DNA of 64,000 bases from Siphonodentalium dalli (GCA_032622095.1 CP136061.1:266297551-266361550), one strand, 5' to 3'; positions 11,360 to 24,970 are shown, counted from the first letter of the stretch. Notes: a model not told the origin generated them from the letters alone. A program made the numbers and translations.

Positions 11360-13635
11360 AGGCCAGTGCATTTATGGTTTTACCTCAAACTAATTGCAAC
11401 ACAAAGTTTCTCAGTGGGAATAAGTACTTTAACTCATCACAAACAATATACTAAAAATCAAAAAGAATCAAGAAAGGCGAAATTGATGAATTTTGTGATT
11501 TAAATTTGTCAAAATTTGGTAAAATACTCATTTTATAGCTTTTTAAGGATGTTTATAAAAAACTTCATTTCACATGTCCTTCCATTATATAACCATGTAG
11601 AGTGCATAACCCTGATTACAGAACAGAAAACCTTTCCTAGATACGTTGAGTATTTTTCGAGTTATGTGCCTCCAAAATTGGGAGTTTGTCTAATTTCGGA
11701 GCGTCAATTTATCGAAATTAGTTAAAATCCATTTTTTATTTTCTTGTATTTTAAAAACTAAAGAAAAATGAAGGTATTTCTTGTTGTTTTAGTCATTTCC
11801 TCTCTAAGTTGTGCACAAAATATGATTTCTTTATGCATATATGATTGGGAGGACAAAAATATTCTTACACAAAATGTGTGTTCCGCCATTTTTGGACAGC
11901 CAAATTTGCCTGTGGTCCAGAACCGGCGTGATGAAATAGCATATTTGATGTCATACAACTCAATAAATATATATCCATATTCCTTGTCTTTCTCATAATT
12001 ACTTAAGTATACATAGTTAAACACATTGTAAAGGAATTTCCCAAAAATCATGGAGTAGAAAATCAAATAATGTCCCTATGAATTCTTAGAATTGAATCTT
12101 CTAAAAATGCCTTTTTGGGCGTTTTTGTTCATTTAAAAAGGTTTTTGTGTATATATAGTATAAACAATGTGCGTTTAATGTGTAAAATCATTTGAACTTC
12201 CCTCCTAAATCACATTAGTGTTGAAATAAAAGTCTTATATTGGATATGTCAATGAATTTCACATTTCACTCATTTTCTCGAAACTGACACCAAATTTGAA
12301 TATCTTTAAAATGGGGTAGGGGAAACCATATTGACAAAATCTAGAAAATATGGATCTTGATGCATAAAACTTTACCATCACCAGCTCCTACAAACCTTAT
12401 CCTTTCATACAGTGTATACTGCTTCCTGTTTTGATGTTCATATTAAGAGCTACGTTCGTTTTTGTTGCAATTCAATGGCGAAATGGCAAATCATTGTTTC
12501 GAGCTGGTTCTGTATAACATGCTCATAAAGTTCTAAATAAACCTACACTAATTATTAAAGTACTAAACTTTTTATCATCCAAGAATAATCTACACAAACT
12601 GGAATAAAACAACCCTTTCTCTCCAATGACTAGAATATGGTGACAAGATCATAGCCTTTTGTGATTTCACCTACCCCATTATCAACATTCAAAATATGTG
12701 AAATCCAGTGACTGTTAATTAGTATAACCAACGTAATCCTATTTTGTCCAACACTAACTGTTTTAGGAGGAACGATAAAATGATTTTTCTCATTAATCAC
12801 TAATTGTATTCACTGTTGTTTTACTATTTGTGCAAAAAACAAACTTTAAAATGGACAAAAACACCACAAAACAGTCCAAAATGGAATTTTTGGAAAAGAG
12901 TCAAAACTTAAGTTGATTTTAGCACATATGTGTTTAGCAATTCCAGCTCATTGTATTAACCTAGTATACTTAAGAGGTTATGAGAAATACAGGGCATATG
13001 GGAATCAATTTATTGAGTTGTATGACCTCAGATATGGTATTTCATCACACCAGTTCTGTGTCACAAGGCAAATGTGGCAAAGTCCATACAATGGAACACA
13101 CATTTTGTTTGAGAATATTTTTGTCTTCTCGATCATAGATGCATAAAGTAATCATTTTGTGTGCACAATATAGTGAGGAAACTAATACAACAGTAAGATA
13201 TCCCTTCATTATTCTCTAGTTTTTAAAATATACGAACATTAAATATGGACTTTAGCTAATTCTTAAGAAATTGAGGTTCCGAAATTAGACAAACTCCCAA
13301 TTTTGGAGACACATAACTCGAAAAATACTCAACTTATCTGGAAAATGTTTTCTGTTGTGTAATTAGGACTGTGTACTCAACAACATGTATATATAAATGG
13401 AAGGACATGTGAAATGAAGTTTTTTATCAACATCCTTGAAAAGCTATAAAATGAGTATTTTTCCAAATTTCACCATATTTATTTCACAAAATTTATCAAT
13501 TTCGCCATTCTTGATCCTTTTTTATTTTTAGTTTGTTGTTTATAATTGGTTAATAGACATAATCCTGCTAAGAAACATTGTGTTGCAATTAGTTTGAGGT
13601 TTGGCACTTTATTCTCATAAATGCACTGGACTACG
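11360..13635. mobile_element. Foldback element with arms of about 700 bp
   Basis: Left arm about 11360-12010 and right arm about 12955-13635 are inverted copies. Examples are CCAGTGCATTTATG near both outer ends, ACTAATTGCAACACAA, and AACTCCCAATTTTGG with its complement. Similarity weakens toward the centre, where about 900 bp are unpaired. Short open frames in the two arms (11768-11998, 12913-13146) are inverted-repeat counterparts and have no domain. Confidence 0.7.
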
Positions 13636-13974
13636 ATGATAAAAGACATATTATGGACTAGTTCGGGTGCGCAGAACGTCAAGTTAGTAACCAAGTGCTA
13701 TGCCAAATGTGTGAATGTAGCATTATACTAACATCGCCGAAAATATCAAAGAGATCGACCATACAACTCCATAGAAATCATCGTCTGAACTACGCTTAAT
13801 TGTAAATGTTTACATCTCGATTCGGGACACAGCAATCAACGATACACTAACGCAAATGGTTTTTCCATCAAGAGTTATTGCATTTAATTAATATATAAGA
13901 ACGACGATGTGTGCTGTAAATTTTGATTAATAATATTCGTAAAAATAACTACGTTGAGCAAGATTATACGGCCA

Positions 13975-14490
13975 TTGTCCCCCAACATTCCGTGGGAGGA
14001 CAATAGTATTTACCCTCGTCCGTGCGTATGTCCGTGCGTCCGTCCGTGCGTCCGGAACTTTATCCGAGCCTGTTTTCTGTCACTTTCTGGTCAATTTGCT
14101 TAAACTTGGCATATATATCAACCAGTATGGGAACCTGGTGGAGTCGTTGCCCTTTTTAGCGTACATTCTGGAACGCATATTTTGTCGGAACTTGTATCCC
14201 GTCATTTTCCAGTAATTTTTTTTTAAACTTGGCGCATATGTCGACCAGCATGGGTACATGCGCACATGCGATAGTGAGTTTAGTCGGAGTCATTTTTGGC
14301 AGATTTATTACCATGTTTCGACAGAGAACTGTACATCCTGGGACGCATCTTTTGTCCGAACCTGTATTCCGTCCGTTTCCAGGCGTTTTTGTTTTAAACG
14401 TGGCACATTATGTCAACCAGCATGGTTACTTGTGCACCTGCGATTTTGAGTTTAGTCGGAGTAATTTTGGCGGAGCTTATGCCATTTTTC
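13975..14490. repeat. Tandem repeat of about 160 bp with a CCGTGCGT-rich start
   Basis: Two to three diverged units share AAACTTGGC, CAACCAGTATGG-like and TTTGTCCGAACCTG-like blocks and follow a (TCCGTGCG)n stretch. Overlapping open frames at 14229-14525 are repeat-derived. Confidence 0.7.
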
Positions 14491-15449
14491 GACATAGAAA
14501 TGCTTTCTTTTTTTTCTTATTTTAGAGTTATTGACCCTTTCTTTACACATTGAACCTGTGCAACATATTTAGTGAATATGCACTTTGTATCATATTGGTA
14601 TAATAAATTCCTCCTACAGTATGTAGTATAGGGATCTGAAACCCATAAATCCTTCAAACCTGCCACCTTTGACGGGGGACATTTTGGCCAGCGACAGTTT
14701 ATTCTGTTTGAAATTGTAGTGTCCAACGTGCAGGATACTATACTTGTAGCAAAGAAAGGTATGGTAATTCCCAATTATAGCTACAATAGCAAGTATAGCT
14801 ACAATAGCTATAGATATTGTAGCTATAAATTTGACTATCGTAAAGCAATCCGAATTATGTGTAATGCTAAATACCGAATCCCTTTTCAAAAAAGAGCGGA
14901 TATTAAAATTTAAAGATTTGCACTTCGTAAATGTTTCTTGATTTATGCATGACTGGACACGAAACATTCTGCCTAAATCGTTCGCACATTCTTATAAGTA
15001 TGCCAACAATGTTAAGTCCAGAAGTAATACCATAAGGTTGAAAAAGCCAAGAACTTTATTTTTGGCAGCTCTCCCAAAATACTATTTTCCGGACATTTGG
15101 AACCCCTTAGATCAATAAATGAAAGATTGTTAATATAGACATAACTTTTAAAAGAGTCTAACAAATCACACATTATCAACGTACTCCTTTACATATAAAT
15201 GCACCGATAGAGCGTTTTATATATGTCAACATTATCTAACTAGCTTCACATTCTAACTTGATATAAAGGCAACTTATGTTGACCGTATAGATATCCTGCC
15301 TGAATTCATCGCCCTTTTTAGTTGCCTTGTTTTATTCCTCTGAAACGGAACAAGGTAACCACATCACGTGTACACTTAGTCTAGAGTGCCCTAAATAAAG
15401 TTTGTGTTTCTTTAATTTCCGCTTCGCGTTCAAGTCTGGAACAACATGT
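14491..15449. other. Intron 1 segment without a gene
   Basis: Contains a short inverted run of TAGCTACAATAGC-like motifs at about 14778-14830. Nothing else is recognisable. Confidence 0.5.
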
Positions 15450-16076
15450 ATATATAGTTAGGAACCCCGCATATGTTCTATTTACACTTTTGCGTACAAA
15501 AGGTTTGACCCCCTAAAATTGGTACCAATAATGGAACATTCTGAAAAACCGATTTCTTAAGTTGCGCATTCCTGGGGTTTAGGGGCCGCTGAACCCCAAA
15601 AAGTGCCAAAAATCACTTCTATTTACACTTCCGCGTACATCGATGAATTTTGGTTTGATGATACTCCTAAGTGTACTGATTAAGAAAACACAACGTAAGA
15701 AAGGGATATTCCTGGGGTTTTCAGATAAGAAAGGGGGTCCAATGCTGAACCCCAAAACGTGATTTTTCACTTTTTTTTATACTTTCGCGTACATCCATAA
15801 TTTTTGGTCTCAAAGTACTTTGATATATACTAATTATAAAAACACAACTTAAGAAGCAACTTTTCCTGGGGTGTTAAGATAAGAAGGGGGTCATTGGGTC
15901 ACCCCTCAAAACGTTAAAAATCACTTTTATTTGCATGATTGCATTCGTCCAACGTGTGTGTATGTGCGTACACCCCTGGAACGTTGCACTATTACAACCA
16001 ATACATCCCTAAATCGATACGATCAACTTAAGAAATATATATTCATGTCGTTTTCTGATAAGAACGAGACTTGTTA

Positions 16077-16132
16077 CCCCCCCCCCCCCAGAACGAGACT
16101 TGTTACCCCCCCCCCCCCCCCCCCCCCCCCCC
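16077..16132. repeat. Poly-C tracts
   Basis: Two long C runs are separated by a short duplicated AGAACGAGACTTGTTA block. The matching G run in the opposite arm is near 20849-20867. Their lengths are likely to vary and to be error-prone in assembly. Confidence 0.95.
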
Positions 16133-17329
16133 ACAACCCGATCCATTTTCTAGAACTATAAGTGAGCCAGTTTTATGAATATTATAGCAGGAAAATTTAG
16201 TAAAATGTATACAAATGTATATATTTTCGTGAAGCTAAGACATAATGACACTTTTTTGGGCCAAAATTGAAACTCACCATCCAAGATGGCCGCCAAAGTG
16301 GCCGCCGGAAGTTGAAAATGACATTTTTTCACAAATATCTTCTAGATCAATTAATGCTGTTTGGAACTGGAAACTTTATTTTGTGTTTTGTGTATTAACT
16401 GATAATTGGAGCAATTAAATATGCAATTATTGGGGTCCTAACCCCTTCCGATCCCTCAAAAATTTGATTTTACAGAACGCAGTACAAAATTTAAAAAAAA
16501 TCACAATTGGGATTCTAGTCATATTTCAACAAGAAATGAACAGAACATTGTAATGTAAGTGAGGCATATCATTCCAAAATATGGAAAATGGTAAATATTG
16601 CCCCAGGGTGTCCTGAAATCGCTTACAAGTTGTGGTTGATATACACAATTGGCTAATCTGTTTTCTATACATTTCATGCTAACATGTCTGATGCACCATG
16701 GATCATTTTCACTATTGTCACCACTGACATCACCAGAAATATTGGATTTTTCTCTCACAAACTTGACATAAATATCGGCAAAAATTCACTTTTCAGGGTT
16801 CGATCATTTTTTCAAGTAAAATGTAACTATCTTTGGATTGAAAGGTGTTTATTGTTTTGGTCTATCTTAAATGTATCACACTACGGTGTTTATATACTAA
16901 ATTGCTCAAGATTGCTTCCAAAATGGCAACCAAATTTGTAAAAAGTTAAAAGTTAACATATCCCGAACATTATTCTCTGCATTATCCGAAAAAAGGTGGC
17001 AAATTGTGACTCACTTGGTTATTGTACGTGTTAGTTACAATGTAATTAACTGACAACTACGTTCTATTATGTTTGTCCCAGTTCCGTATGGGGCATGACA
17101 AATTCATTTTAAAGTTGCAGTATGGAATTTTGCGGAGAACCTCTTTTGTGATTCTGGCCATATTTATGAAAGGGAATGGGCAGAACTTTGAGACGGAACT
17201 GAGATGAACCATGATATGTGGGTATTCTGGCCCATTATGATAAAAATCAACTGGATACAGGGCGGAAGTTAAGATGGCAGCCATGGTCAATGGTCATAGA
17301 TTATGATAATAGGTATACGCGGAGTTATT

Positions 17330-19640
17330 GTATTGTCATGAATGATGTGTGGGTATAAAGGGAGTGCCCTGTTTGTAACGGTGGGACGTATATTTATAGA
17401 TGTTGTAGATGTGTTATCATTGGTGGTGTATGGGGAGTAGATTTATTTTCATGGATGGCGTGTATGAGTATGGCAAGTATGGAACTTATGAGTGGTCGTA
17501 TGTGCGGTTATTGGTATATCTGGAAGCGATCACCATTGGTGATGTGCATATGTATACCTGGATTGACTCTATGGTCATGTGTACGGCGAATATGTATACA
17601 TGTAGTGGCTGTATGGTCCATGGTGAGGTGAATATGTATACAATGACATTATGAGTGACTGCATGATCGTGACTGTAGTCAATATGTATACATAGAGTGA
17701 CTATGTGGGCATGTGTCGGGTGTAGGTGTATACCTGGTGTTCATGCATGGTGACTCGTGGCTGTATCGTCATTTGTGGTATGTACGGGTATAACCAAGTA
17801 TAGGGCTGTACGATCAGGTGTACTAGTACATGTACGTGTATAAAGTGGGTGACTGTGTTGTCATTTGTGTGGTGTTTATGTACATATGGAGTGACTGGGG
17901 TAATGGGTGGGTTGTACATGTGTACCTTGGGCGGCTATCGCTTTCCACAATAACTCAAGGATATGTTAATCAATAGAGAGGTCATGTCATATCGTGGAAA
18001 GCGATAGCCACCCATTATCACACAGTCATTACATATATATATAAACACCACATACATAACAATATAGTGACCCACTGTATACATGTACACCTGACCCATG
18101 ACCACGGATTACCATACAGCCACGCGTCACAATGCAGGCACACCGGGTATACTCCTAAACATGACCCATAACCATATAGTCACTCCTTGTATACCCATTC
18201 ATCTCACCATTGGCCATAAGGTCATCCATCCCCTGTATACCTATTCTCCAAACGCATGGTCAAATATACAATCAATATATACATCAACACCACAACAATG
18301 ACCATAAAGTCACTCCGGTATACATATGCACACCACCAATGGCCATATAGCCACTCGCTTCATACACATACCCTCACCCATGTTACCTGGTATACTCATT
18401 CACCTGACCTATGGCCATATAGTCACCCCGTGTGTACCTATTCAAAACATTCATACACGATCATGGTCAATCCTTGTATACATATTCACCTCAACATTGG
18501 CCATGTCAATCCCTGTATCCTTATTTGTCACACCATAGCCGAATAGCCACTCAAGATATACTAATACACCCCAGCCATGACATGTCAGTATAGTCACTCC
18601 ATGTATGCATATGCACATCATCCATGGCCATATAGCCACTCGCTATATACACATATCCCTCGCCCATGACAATAAAGCACCACGTGTGTGTACTGGTATA
18701 ACCTATGCATGACGATACCGACACGAGTCACCAAACAGGAACACCAGGTACATGTATACTCATAATCCTGTCACCCCCTGTATAGATGTTCATTACATTT
18801 ATGATCATACAGTCACTACTTGTATACCTACATGTAATCATCTCACCATTAACCATACGGTCACTATCTGTATACCTATTCGACACGCATAGTCACATAA
18901 CCACTCGATATACATATGCAGCCCACCCTAGACCATAAATTCACTCCAGGTATACCACACTAATGGCCATTCAGCCCTTCCAGATATACAAAAAAAAAAC
19001 CGCTCATACGACCACTCAAACAATCCATACTTGCATATACACCTCACACATGACAATTCAGCAATTCACTGTATAATCATACACGCCATCCATGATAATA
19101 CAGCTAAGCCATATACACCCACCAATGATAATACATACACGAGATATATAAATATACATCCAACCCGTTACCACAAGGACACTCCCTATGTAACAACACG
19201 CTCGATAATGTCCACCCAGCTTACTCCAGGTATTCATATTCAATCATGACCGTACAGTCATTCCATGTATACCTATACACATTACCCTTAACCATAAAAT
19301 CACTACCTATTTATCCACACACCCCATCCATGATCATACATATATACATAATCAACACATATATGACCATGTAGCTATATACATACACCACACCAATGAC
19401 CATACGGGCACACCGGATGCACCCGTACTGGATATACACAATCATACACCATACAGTCACTCCATGCATGCCGATTCACCTCACATCTTACCATGACCTC
19501 TCCCTGTATACCTATATGCATCTTACCATGGACAACCCACCCATAACCATATAGTCACTCATGGTATACCTACTCACATCAGTCATGACATACAATAACT
19601 CCCTGTATACCTATTCACCTCACATATGATCACAGAGTAA
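17330..19640. repeat. Minisatellite of about 47 bp that reverses orientation at about 17970
   Basis: Units right of centre read as TATACCTATTCACCTCAC, then CCATGACCATATAGTCACTCC. Units left of centre (17330-17930) are the reverse complement. The right side is about 1.6 kb and the left about 0.6 kb. Open frames here only translate repeat. Confidence 0.88.
17935..18014. repeat. Hairpin at the symmetry centre of the palindrome
   Basis: GGCTATCGCTTTCCAC at about 17933-17948 is matched by its complement GTGGAAAGCGATAGCC at about 17994-18009, leaving a loop of about 45 bp. It sits where the minisatellite changes orientation. Confidence 0.85.
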
Positions 19641-21498
19641 CTCCCTGGCTACGATCCTGGCATCCACACTGTATCCTGTTGACATTTTTTATCATAATGG
19701 ACCAGAATAGCCAAAGATTATGGTCCATCTCAGTTCTGTCTCAAAGTTCTGCCCATTTCCTTTCAACATATATGGCCAAAATCACAAAAGAGGTTCTCGG
19801 CAAAATGACATACTTTAAAATGAATTTGTCATGCCCCATACGGAACTGGGACAACTGGGAATAGAACATGTAGTTGTCAGTTAATTAACTAACACGTATA
19901 ATAACCAAGTGAGTCACAATTTGCTACCTTTTCGGATAATGCAGAGAATGTTCGGGATATATGTAAAAAATTAGAATTTTACATTTTGGAAGCCATCTTG
20001 AGCAATTTGGTCTATAAACACTGTAGTGCGACACATTTAAGATAGACCAAAGCAATAAACACCTTTCAATCCAAAGATAGTTATATTTTACCTGAAAAAA
20101 TGGTCCAAACCTGAAAACTGAATTTTTGCCAATATTTATGTCAAGTCTTTAAGAGAAAAGTCCAATATTTTTGACGATGTCAGTGGTGAAAATAGTAACA
20201 ATTAACCATGGTGCATCAGAAATGTTAGTATTCAATGTATAGAATGCAGAACAGCCCATTTTATACATCAATACAACTTGTAAGCGATTGCAAGACACGC
20301 TGTGTAATATTTACAATTTTCCATATTTTGGCAGCCATATTGGCAGCCATTTTAAGCCAAAGTAAGAATTTTGGTTCCAGTGATTTGGAATATTCATAGG
20401 TAATGATATGCCTCACTTACATTACAAAGTTCTGCTCATTTCTTGTTGAAATATGAATAGAATCCCAATTGTATCTTTTTGTGAAATTTTATACCGCATT
20501 CTGTACAATCGAATTTTTGAGGGATCGGAAGGGGTTAGGACCCCAATAATTACATATTTAATTGCTCCAAAGATCAGTTAATATACAAAACACAAAATAA
20601 AGTTGCATTACTCAACCAGTTCCAGACAGCATGAATTGATCTAGAAAATATTTGTGAAAAAATGTCATATTTTCAACTTCCGGCGGCCATTTTGGTGGCC
20701 ATCTTAGATGGTGAGTTTCAATTTTGGCCCAAAAAAGTGTCATTATGTCTTAGCTTCACGAAAATATATACATTTGTATACATTTTACTAGATTTTCCGC
20801 TATAATTTTCATAAAACTGGCTCACGTTCTAGAAAATGGATCGACTTGGGGGGGGGGGGGGGGGGGGTAACAAGTCTTGTTCTTATCAGAAAACGACATG
20901 AATATATATTTCTTAAGTTGATCGTATCGATTTAGGGATGTATTGGTTGTATTAGTTCAACGTTCCAGGGGTGTACGCACATACACACACGTTGGACGAA
21001 TGCAATCATGTAAATAAAAGTGATTTTTAACGTTTGGGGGGGGGGGGTGACCCGACGACCCCCTTCTTATCTTAAAACCCCAGGAAAAGTTGCTTCTTAA
21101 GTTGTGTTTTTATAATTAGTATATATCAAAGTACTTTGAGACCAAAAATTATGGATGTACGCGAAAGAATAAAAAAAAAGTTAAAAATCACGTTTTGGGG
21201 TTCAGCATGGGACCCCCTTTCTTATCTGAAAACCCCAGGAAAATCCCTTTCTTAAGTTGTGTTTTCTTTATCGGTACACTTAGGAGTATCATCAAACCAA
21301 AATTCATCGATGTACGTGGAAGTGTAAATAGAAGTGATTTTTGGCACTTTTTGGGGTTCAGCGGCCCTAAACCCCAGGAATGCGCAACTTAAGAAATTGG
21401 TTTTTCAGAATGTTCCATTATTAGTACCAACTTTAGGGGGTCAAACCTTTTGTACGCAAAAGTGTAAATGGAACATATGCGGGCTCCCCAACTATAGC

Positions 21499-22605
21499 AT
21501 ATACTTAAAGATGTATTCACTATTCAGGATTACTGATATCGTGTAAACACTCTTGCTTGATAAGCACCATAATGCATAACACACGTTTGCGTTGGGGGAA
21601 ATAATCAGTCAAGTCTAGAATTAATGTTATTTAATGGAATACTCTTGGGACAATTAAATTGACAGAACATTTTTTTTTTTGGATAATTTTATAACCTATG
21701 AAATTGTGTCGACTCTGCTTATAGTAAAAATGTTCAGCGCCACAAAGCTAGTGGCCTTCCCAGAAACAGACTTTATAAAATATATTGGTGCCGTATCTAG
21801 AGGTATCGAACCCTGAATACATCTTTGAATTCATCCGCCATCCTTATGTTTATATATTATTCAGGGGCAGCAGGAAGACGATCAACCATGGTCATCCTGC
21901 TCCTGTACAATACTTATCATATACTTGTTCATAATTGTGGTGTTATATCATTTGTTATTGTACAAATAAAAAATCAATCAATAAAAAAAATCACACCGTT
22001 TCGCACAATGGACATCGTACTGCCCGTGTCTCATATGTCAAATGAGGGAGATCGTATATTCTCCACTCTACTCACTGAGGGGCTGACATCAGTGCGATGT
22101 ATTCATAAATCTATAAATATTATAGGTATATAACAGTATATAACATATGACGCATTCATACTTGTGTTGTGATGATGCGCGTGATGGGAACGCATCTGTA
22201 TTTCTTCTGTATATTATGTATATAATTATGTTCTTTGTTTTGCCTGTTTCATGTTAAATTATGACTTGGCAATAAACTATTCACAAGTATTCACTGATAA
22301 TAATAACGAATAGAAAACTACGCCATCCGAATTTGAGTTCTTTCTATCAGTTGTCGGTTTTCAATATCCGTAGTTATGATTACGGTTTTGAGAAGCCACG
22401 ATGGGCACGCAATCATCGAGCCTAACATTGACTATGACCTGATAACACCATTTCTTAAGTACAAATTAATCACGGCAAACAGAACACATCACCTTGCTGC
22501 GAGTGGCAAGACGTTTGAACGGCACAATCTTCTCACAAATGGACTCGTAGTCGTCAGTTCCTAGAAAATATTTCTGTACTGTCCGAAAACGTTAATGGCT
22601 GCAGA
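21499..22605. other. Intron 1 segment; possible retroposon tail
   Basis: At about 21955-21990 the sequence passes through ACAAATAAAAAATCAATCAA into an A-rich run, resembling the 3' end of a LINE or SINE insertion. No reverse transcriptase remnant is clear upstream. Nothing else is recognised. Confidence 0.3.
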
Positions 22606-23255
22606 CACACGTACCACAGTAGCGATGGCATAGTAGGTGTGACAATTTATTATGGTGGAGTTTGTTGACAATTTGTCCGTCATAATTCTGTGCCATAGCT
22701 ATCCATGTCGCCCGCTGATTTTCCGCACAATGACTCAACTGGACCAATTAACCCATTTCTTTTCACCAAGGTTGATCTCTACTCATTAAGTTTTGCTAAA
22801 TTGTATTCACGACGATATATATAATTGCACGATAGATCGTCCAGAATTGTGTTTGACCGTGGCCTGGTGGCAATTCCTCATTTGGCTCACATAGCATTAT
22901 TGTGGTACGTTTTTTTTATACGATCTCAATGCATGCATGTTTATCTCTTTATATTAATGTCATTAATAAGAAAAATCAGGTCTGTTGAGATGGGTTATTC
23001 ATTAAGTTATCAAGTGGACTTGTGTCTTAGCATGTAAAATATAACACTGCGTGTTGAGTAAAGACATTCAGATAGATACATCATTGTGAGATCGACCGTC
23101 GCTGGTAGCGCTTGGTAGACTCGTTGTGCGAATTTGCATAGGGCGACATGGCTTGCTATGGCATATTAATTATGACCACCAATTGTCACCAAACTCCACC
23201 ATAATTAATTGTCACACCTACTATGCCATCGCTACTGTGATACGTGTGTCCGCAA
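22606..23255. mobile_element. MITE-like element with about 125-bp inverted repeats
   Basis: CACAGTAGCGATGGCATAG and TGTGACAATT with TATGGTGGAGTTT in the left arm (22606-22730) recur inverted in the right arm (23122-23255), also sharing CCATGTCGCCC. The roughly 390-bp interior has no recognisable coding sequence. Confidence 0.75.
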
Positions 23256-23396
23256 CCAATCACGCACTAAACTCGCCAGAGGCAAATCCAACACATTCCC
23301 CTCTCGAGGAGGGGGTCCATTACTATATCATTTTAGGTGGTAACTTGTGCCATTTGGAAAGAGTATATGTTTGCCCCTTCGAATGTGACAAGATAT

Positions 23397-23664
23397 TTAA
23401 CCCTTTCATGACTGGAGCTTCCTTTTTTTGGCGAAAACCCTGACAATGCCAATGCTTTATCTTATGTATGCAAGTCTTCGATAGGGGGCCTCGCATATAT
23501 ATAAGATAATGCATTGGCCTAACAATATTTACCTTGATCTTGTAAGCCAGTGCATTCTCTTATATATGTGAGGCTCCCAATGTGAGACTCACAACTATAA
23601 GAAAATGCACTGGCACAGGGTCTTTAATGCTGCATCAGCGCAGTTCCCGCCATAAAAGGGTTAA
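23397..23664. mobile_element. piggyBac-type MITE, second copy
   Basis: TTAACCCTTT at the left end and AAAGGGTTAA at the right end give TTAA duplications. The interior repeats the GCCAATGC/GCATTGGC core of the element at 2275-2702 in alternating orientations, for example ATAAGATAATGCATTGGCC and CCAGTGCATTCTCTTATAT. It is shorter (268 bp) and has diverged ends. Confidence 0.75.
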
Positions 23665-24376
23665 CAGTTTTTGGGAGGACAATTGAATTGCACCATATTT
23701 AATTTCAGAATGGGATTTGCCACCGCGAAACGTCTTATTGTGATTAGAGTCAATAAAGCGTATCGCGATCTAACTATTGACAGCTTGTCCTAACCAACAG
23801 TTTATGCCTATCATTTACACGTTTCGCTACAAGTTGGTCCAATAAATATATATTTAAAGGTGTAGGTAAAATAGTGTTCCCTTTCCCACTACGCAGGAGC
23901 ACCTCAGTATCAATACAATAGTGACACACGTTACGAGTTACACACACATGCACGTGTATCTAAACTATTTATTATATGCTTGCCCATAAAATAGCTTGTA
24001 TTTATCTCTTAGAAACCACAATGAAAAACGATGTCGTTATTTCGCTCTAGATATGGTTATTTCGTTTCACTGTAGCTTATCGAATTGATCATGCAAGTGT
24101 TGTCAGCGTATCGGCGTTTTTTATTGGCCATCCATAACTTATCACGCACCATGCAGCTGTGACCCGGCCGTGCCATGGGATTTTTTTATATTTCGACTGT
24201 GGTAACACGGAGACATGTTAGTTTGGATTCCGTGTCTAATTTCTTTGATTTATCCATATAATTGTACACTTATGATTTGTAGAAAGTATTATTCTTAGTA
24301 TTGTTCAAATTGCTGTACTATTAAAAGTAAAAATGCCGAATAACATTGAGCTTTAATAATGTGAATATAATAAAAA
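23665..24376. other. Intron 1, 3' part
   Basis: AT-rich intronic sequence upstream of the EGF exon. No gene or clear repeat seen. Confidence 0.5.
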
Positions 24377-24504
24377 GAATACCTACATTTTTTTGAATAC
24401 CTGAAACATCTCATTCCTGTCTGGAAAGAAATATCGAAAATTTGATATTTCTCTCCAGACTCTCATGAGATAGTTCGGTATTCAAACAAAAACTGTAGGT
24501 ATTC
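24377..24504. repeat. 127-bp hairpin MITE upstream of the EGF exon
   Basis: GAATACCTACA at 24377 pairs with TGTAGGTATTC ending at 24504. Inner blocks GAATACC, TCTGGA and GAAATATC pair with their complements. It ends 133 bp before the EGF exon acceptor. Confidence 0.8.
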
Positions 24505-24637
24505 TCTATAAATTACATCAGTGTTGGACTTCGCGGCTTTGAATTGAAAATAGACGAATTATAGTCAATCAGCGTTCAGCGTGACTGTTTTACATGATTG
24601 TGTGTACCATAATACGATTCTTTATTTTCATGCACAG

Positions 24638-24743
24638 ACTCTGCCTGAGTGCCAGAACGGTGGGACCTGGAACGAATCTGCTCAGAGTTGTCAGGGATGT
24701 GACCCTTACTTCATGGGACAGTTCTGTGAGAGATATCCATATG
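24638..24743 (+). CDS. Exon 2 of the PAN-EGF-fibrinogen gene: EGF-like module
   Basis: The exon follows a TTTATTTTCATGCACAG acceptor and ends before a GTAAGC donor. Its 106 bp start in phase 0 and end in phase 1, matching exon 1 and the fibrinogen exon. It encodes residues 110-144, with CQNGGTW followed by CQGC, Y-F-M-G and FC, the C-terminal half of an EGF fold. Only four cysteines are present and the usual NGGTC cysteine is tryptophan, so this is a reduced or atypical EGF module that may serve as a spacer. The longer open frame around it (24581-25087) simply reads through both introns. Confidence 0.8.
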
Positions 24744-24829
24744 GTAAGCACATGAGCACCACAGTTGCCATTCACGATTCGCACAATGAGAAAAGGCGAA
24801 TTGATTTAATCTACATTAGCCCATTGGCA

Positions 24830-24970
24830 AACAGTTGTCGCCCGCTGTCGAGGGAGACGTTGAAATTTGTCGCCCGATCGAGGCCCGAAAGTCTTCCGTG
24901 GGATACATACCGGTCTCGACGGTTGACAAATCTCAGCGTCTCTATCAACAGCGGACGACAGCAGTTAATG
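24830..24970. repeat. Imperfect inverted repeat just downstream of the EGF exon
   Basis: TTGTCGCCCGCTGTCGAG and GAGACGTTGAAATTTGTC at about 24834-24882 are complementary, with mismatches, to GACAAATCTCAGCGTC and CAACAGCGGACGACAG at about 24925-24965. Probably a small foldback insertion in intron 2. Confidence 0.65.

Larger units (their letters stand above)
15450..21498. mobile_element. Giant palindromic element: arms of about 1.8 kb around an inverted minisatellite
   Basis: The left arm (about 15450-17280) is repeated inverted at about 19660-21498. Both carry CGCATATGTTC near the outer end, a CTGGGGTTT block, a long homopolymer (C in the left arm, G at the matching place in the right) and AAGATGGCCGCC-like and GGGGCATGACAAATTC blocks. 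The 2.4-kb centre is a minisatellite in opposite orientation on each side of a small hairpin at about 17935-18014. No transposase is visible. It could be a large non-autonomous element or a palindromic duplication. Confidence 0.75.
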
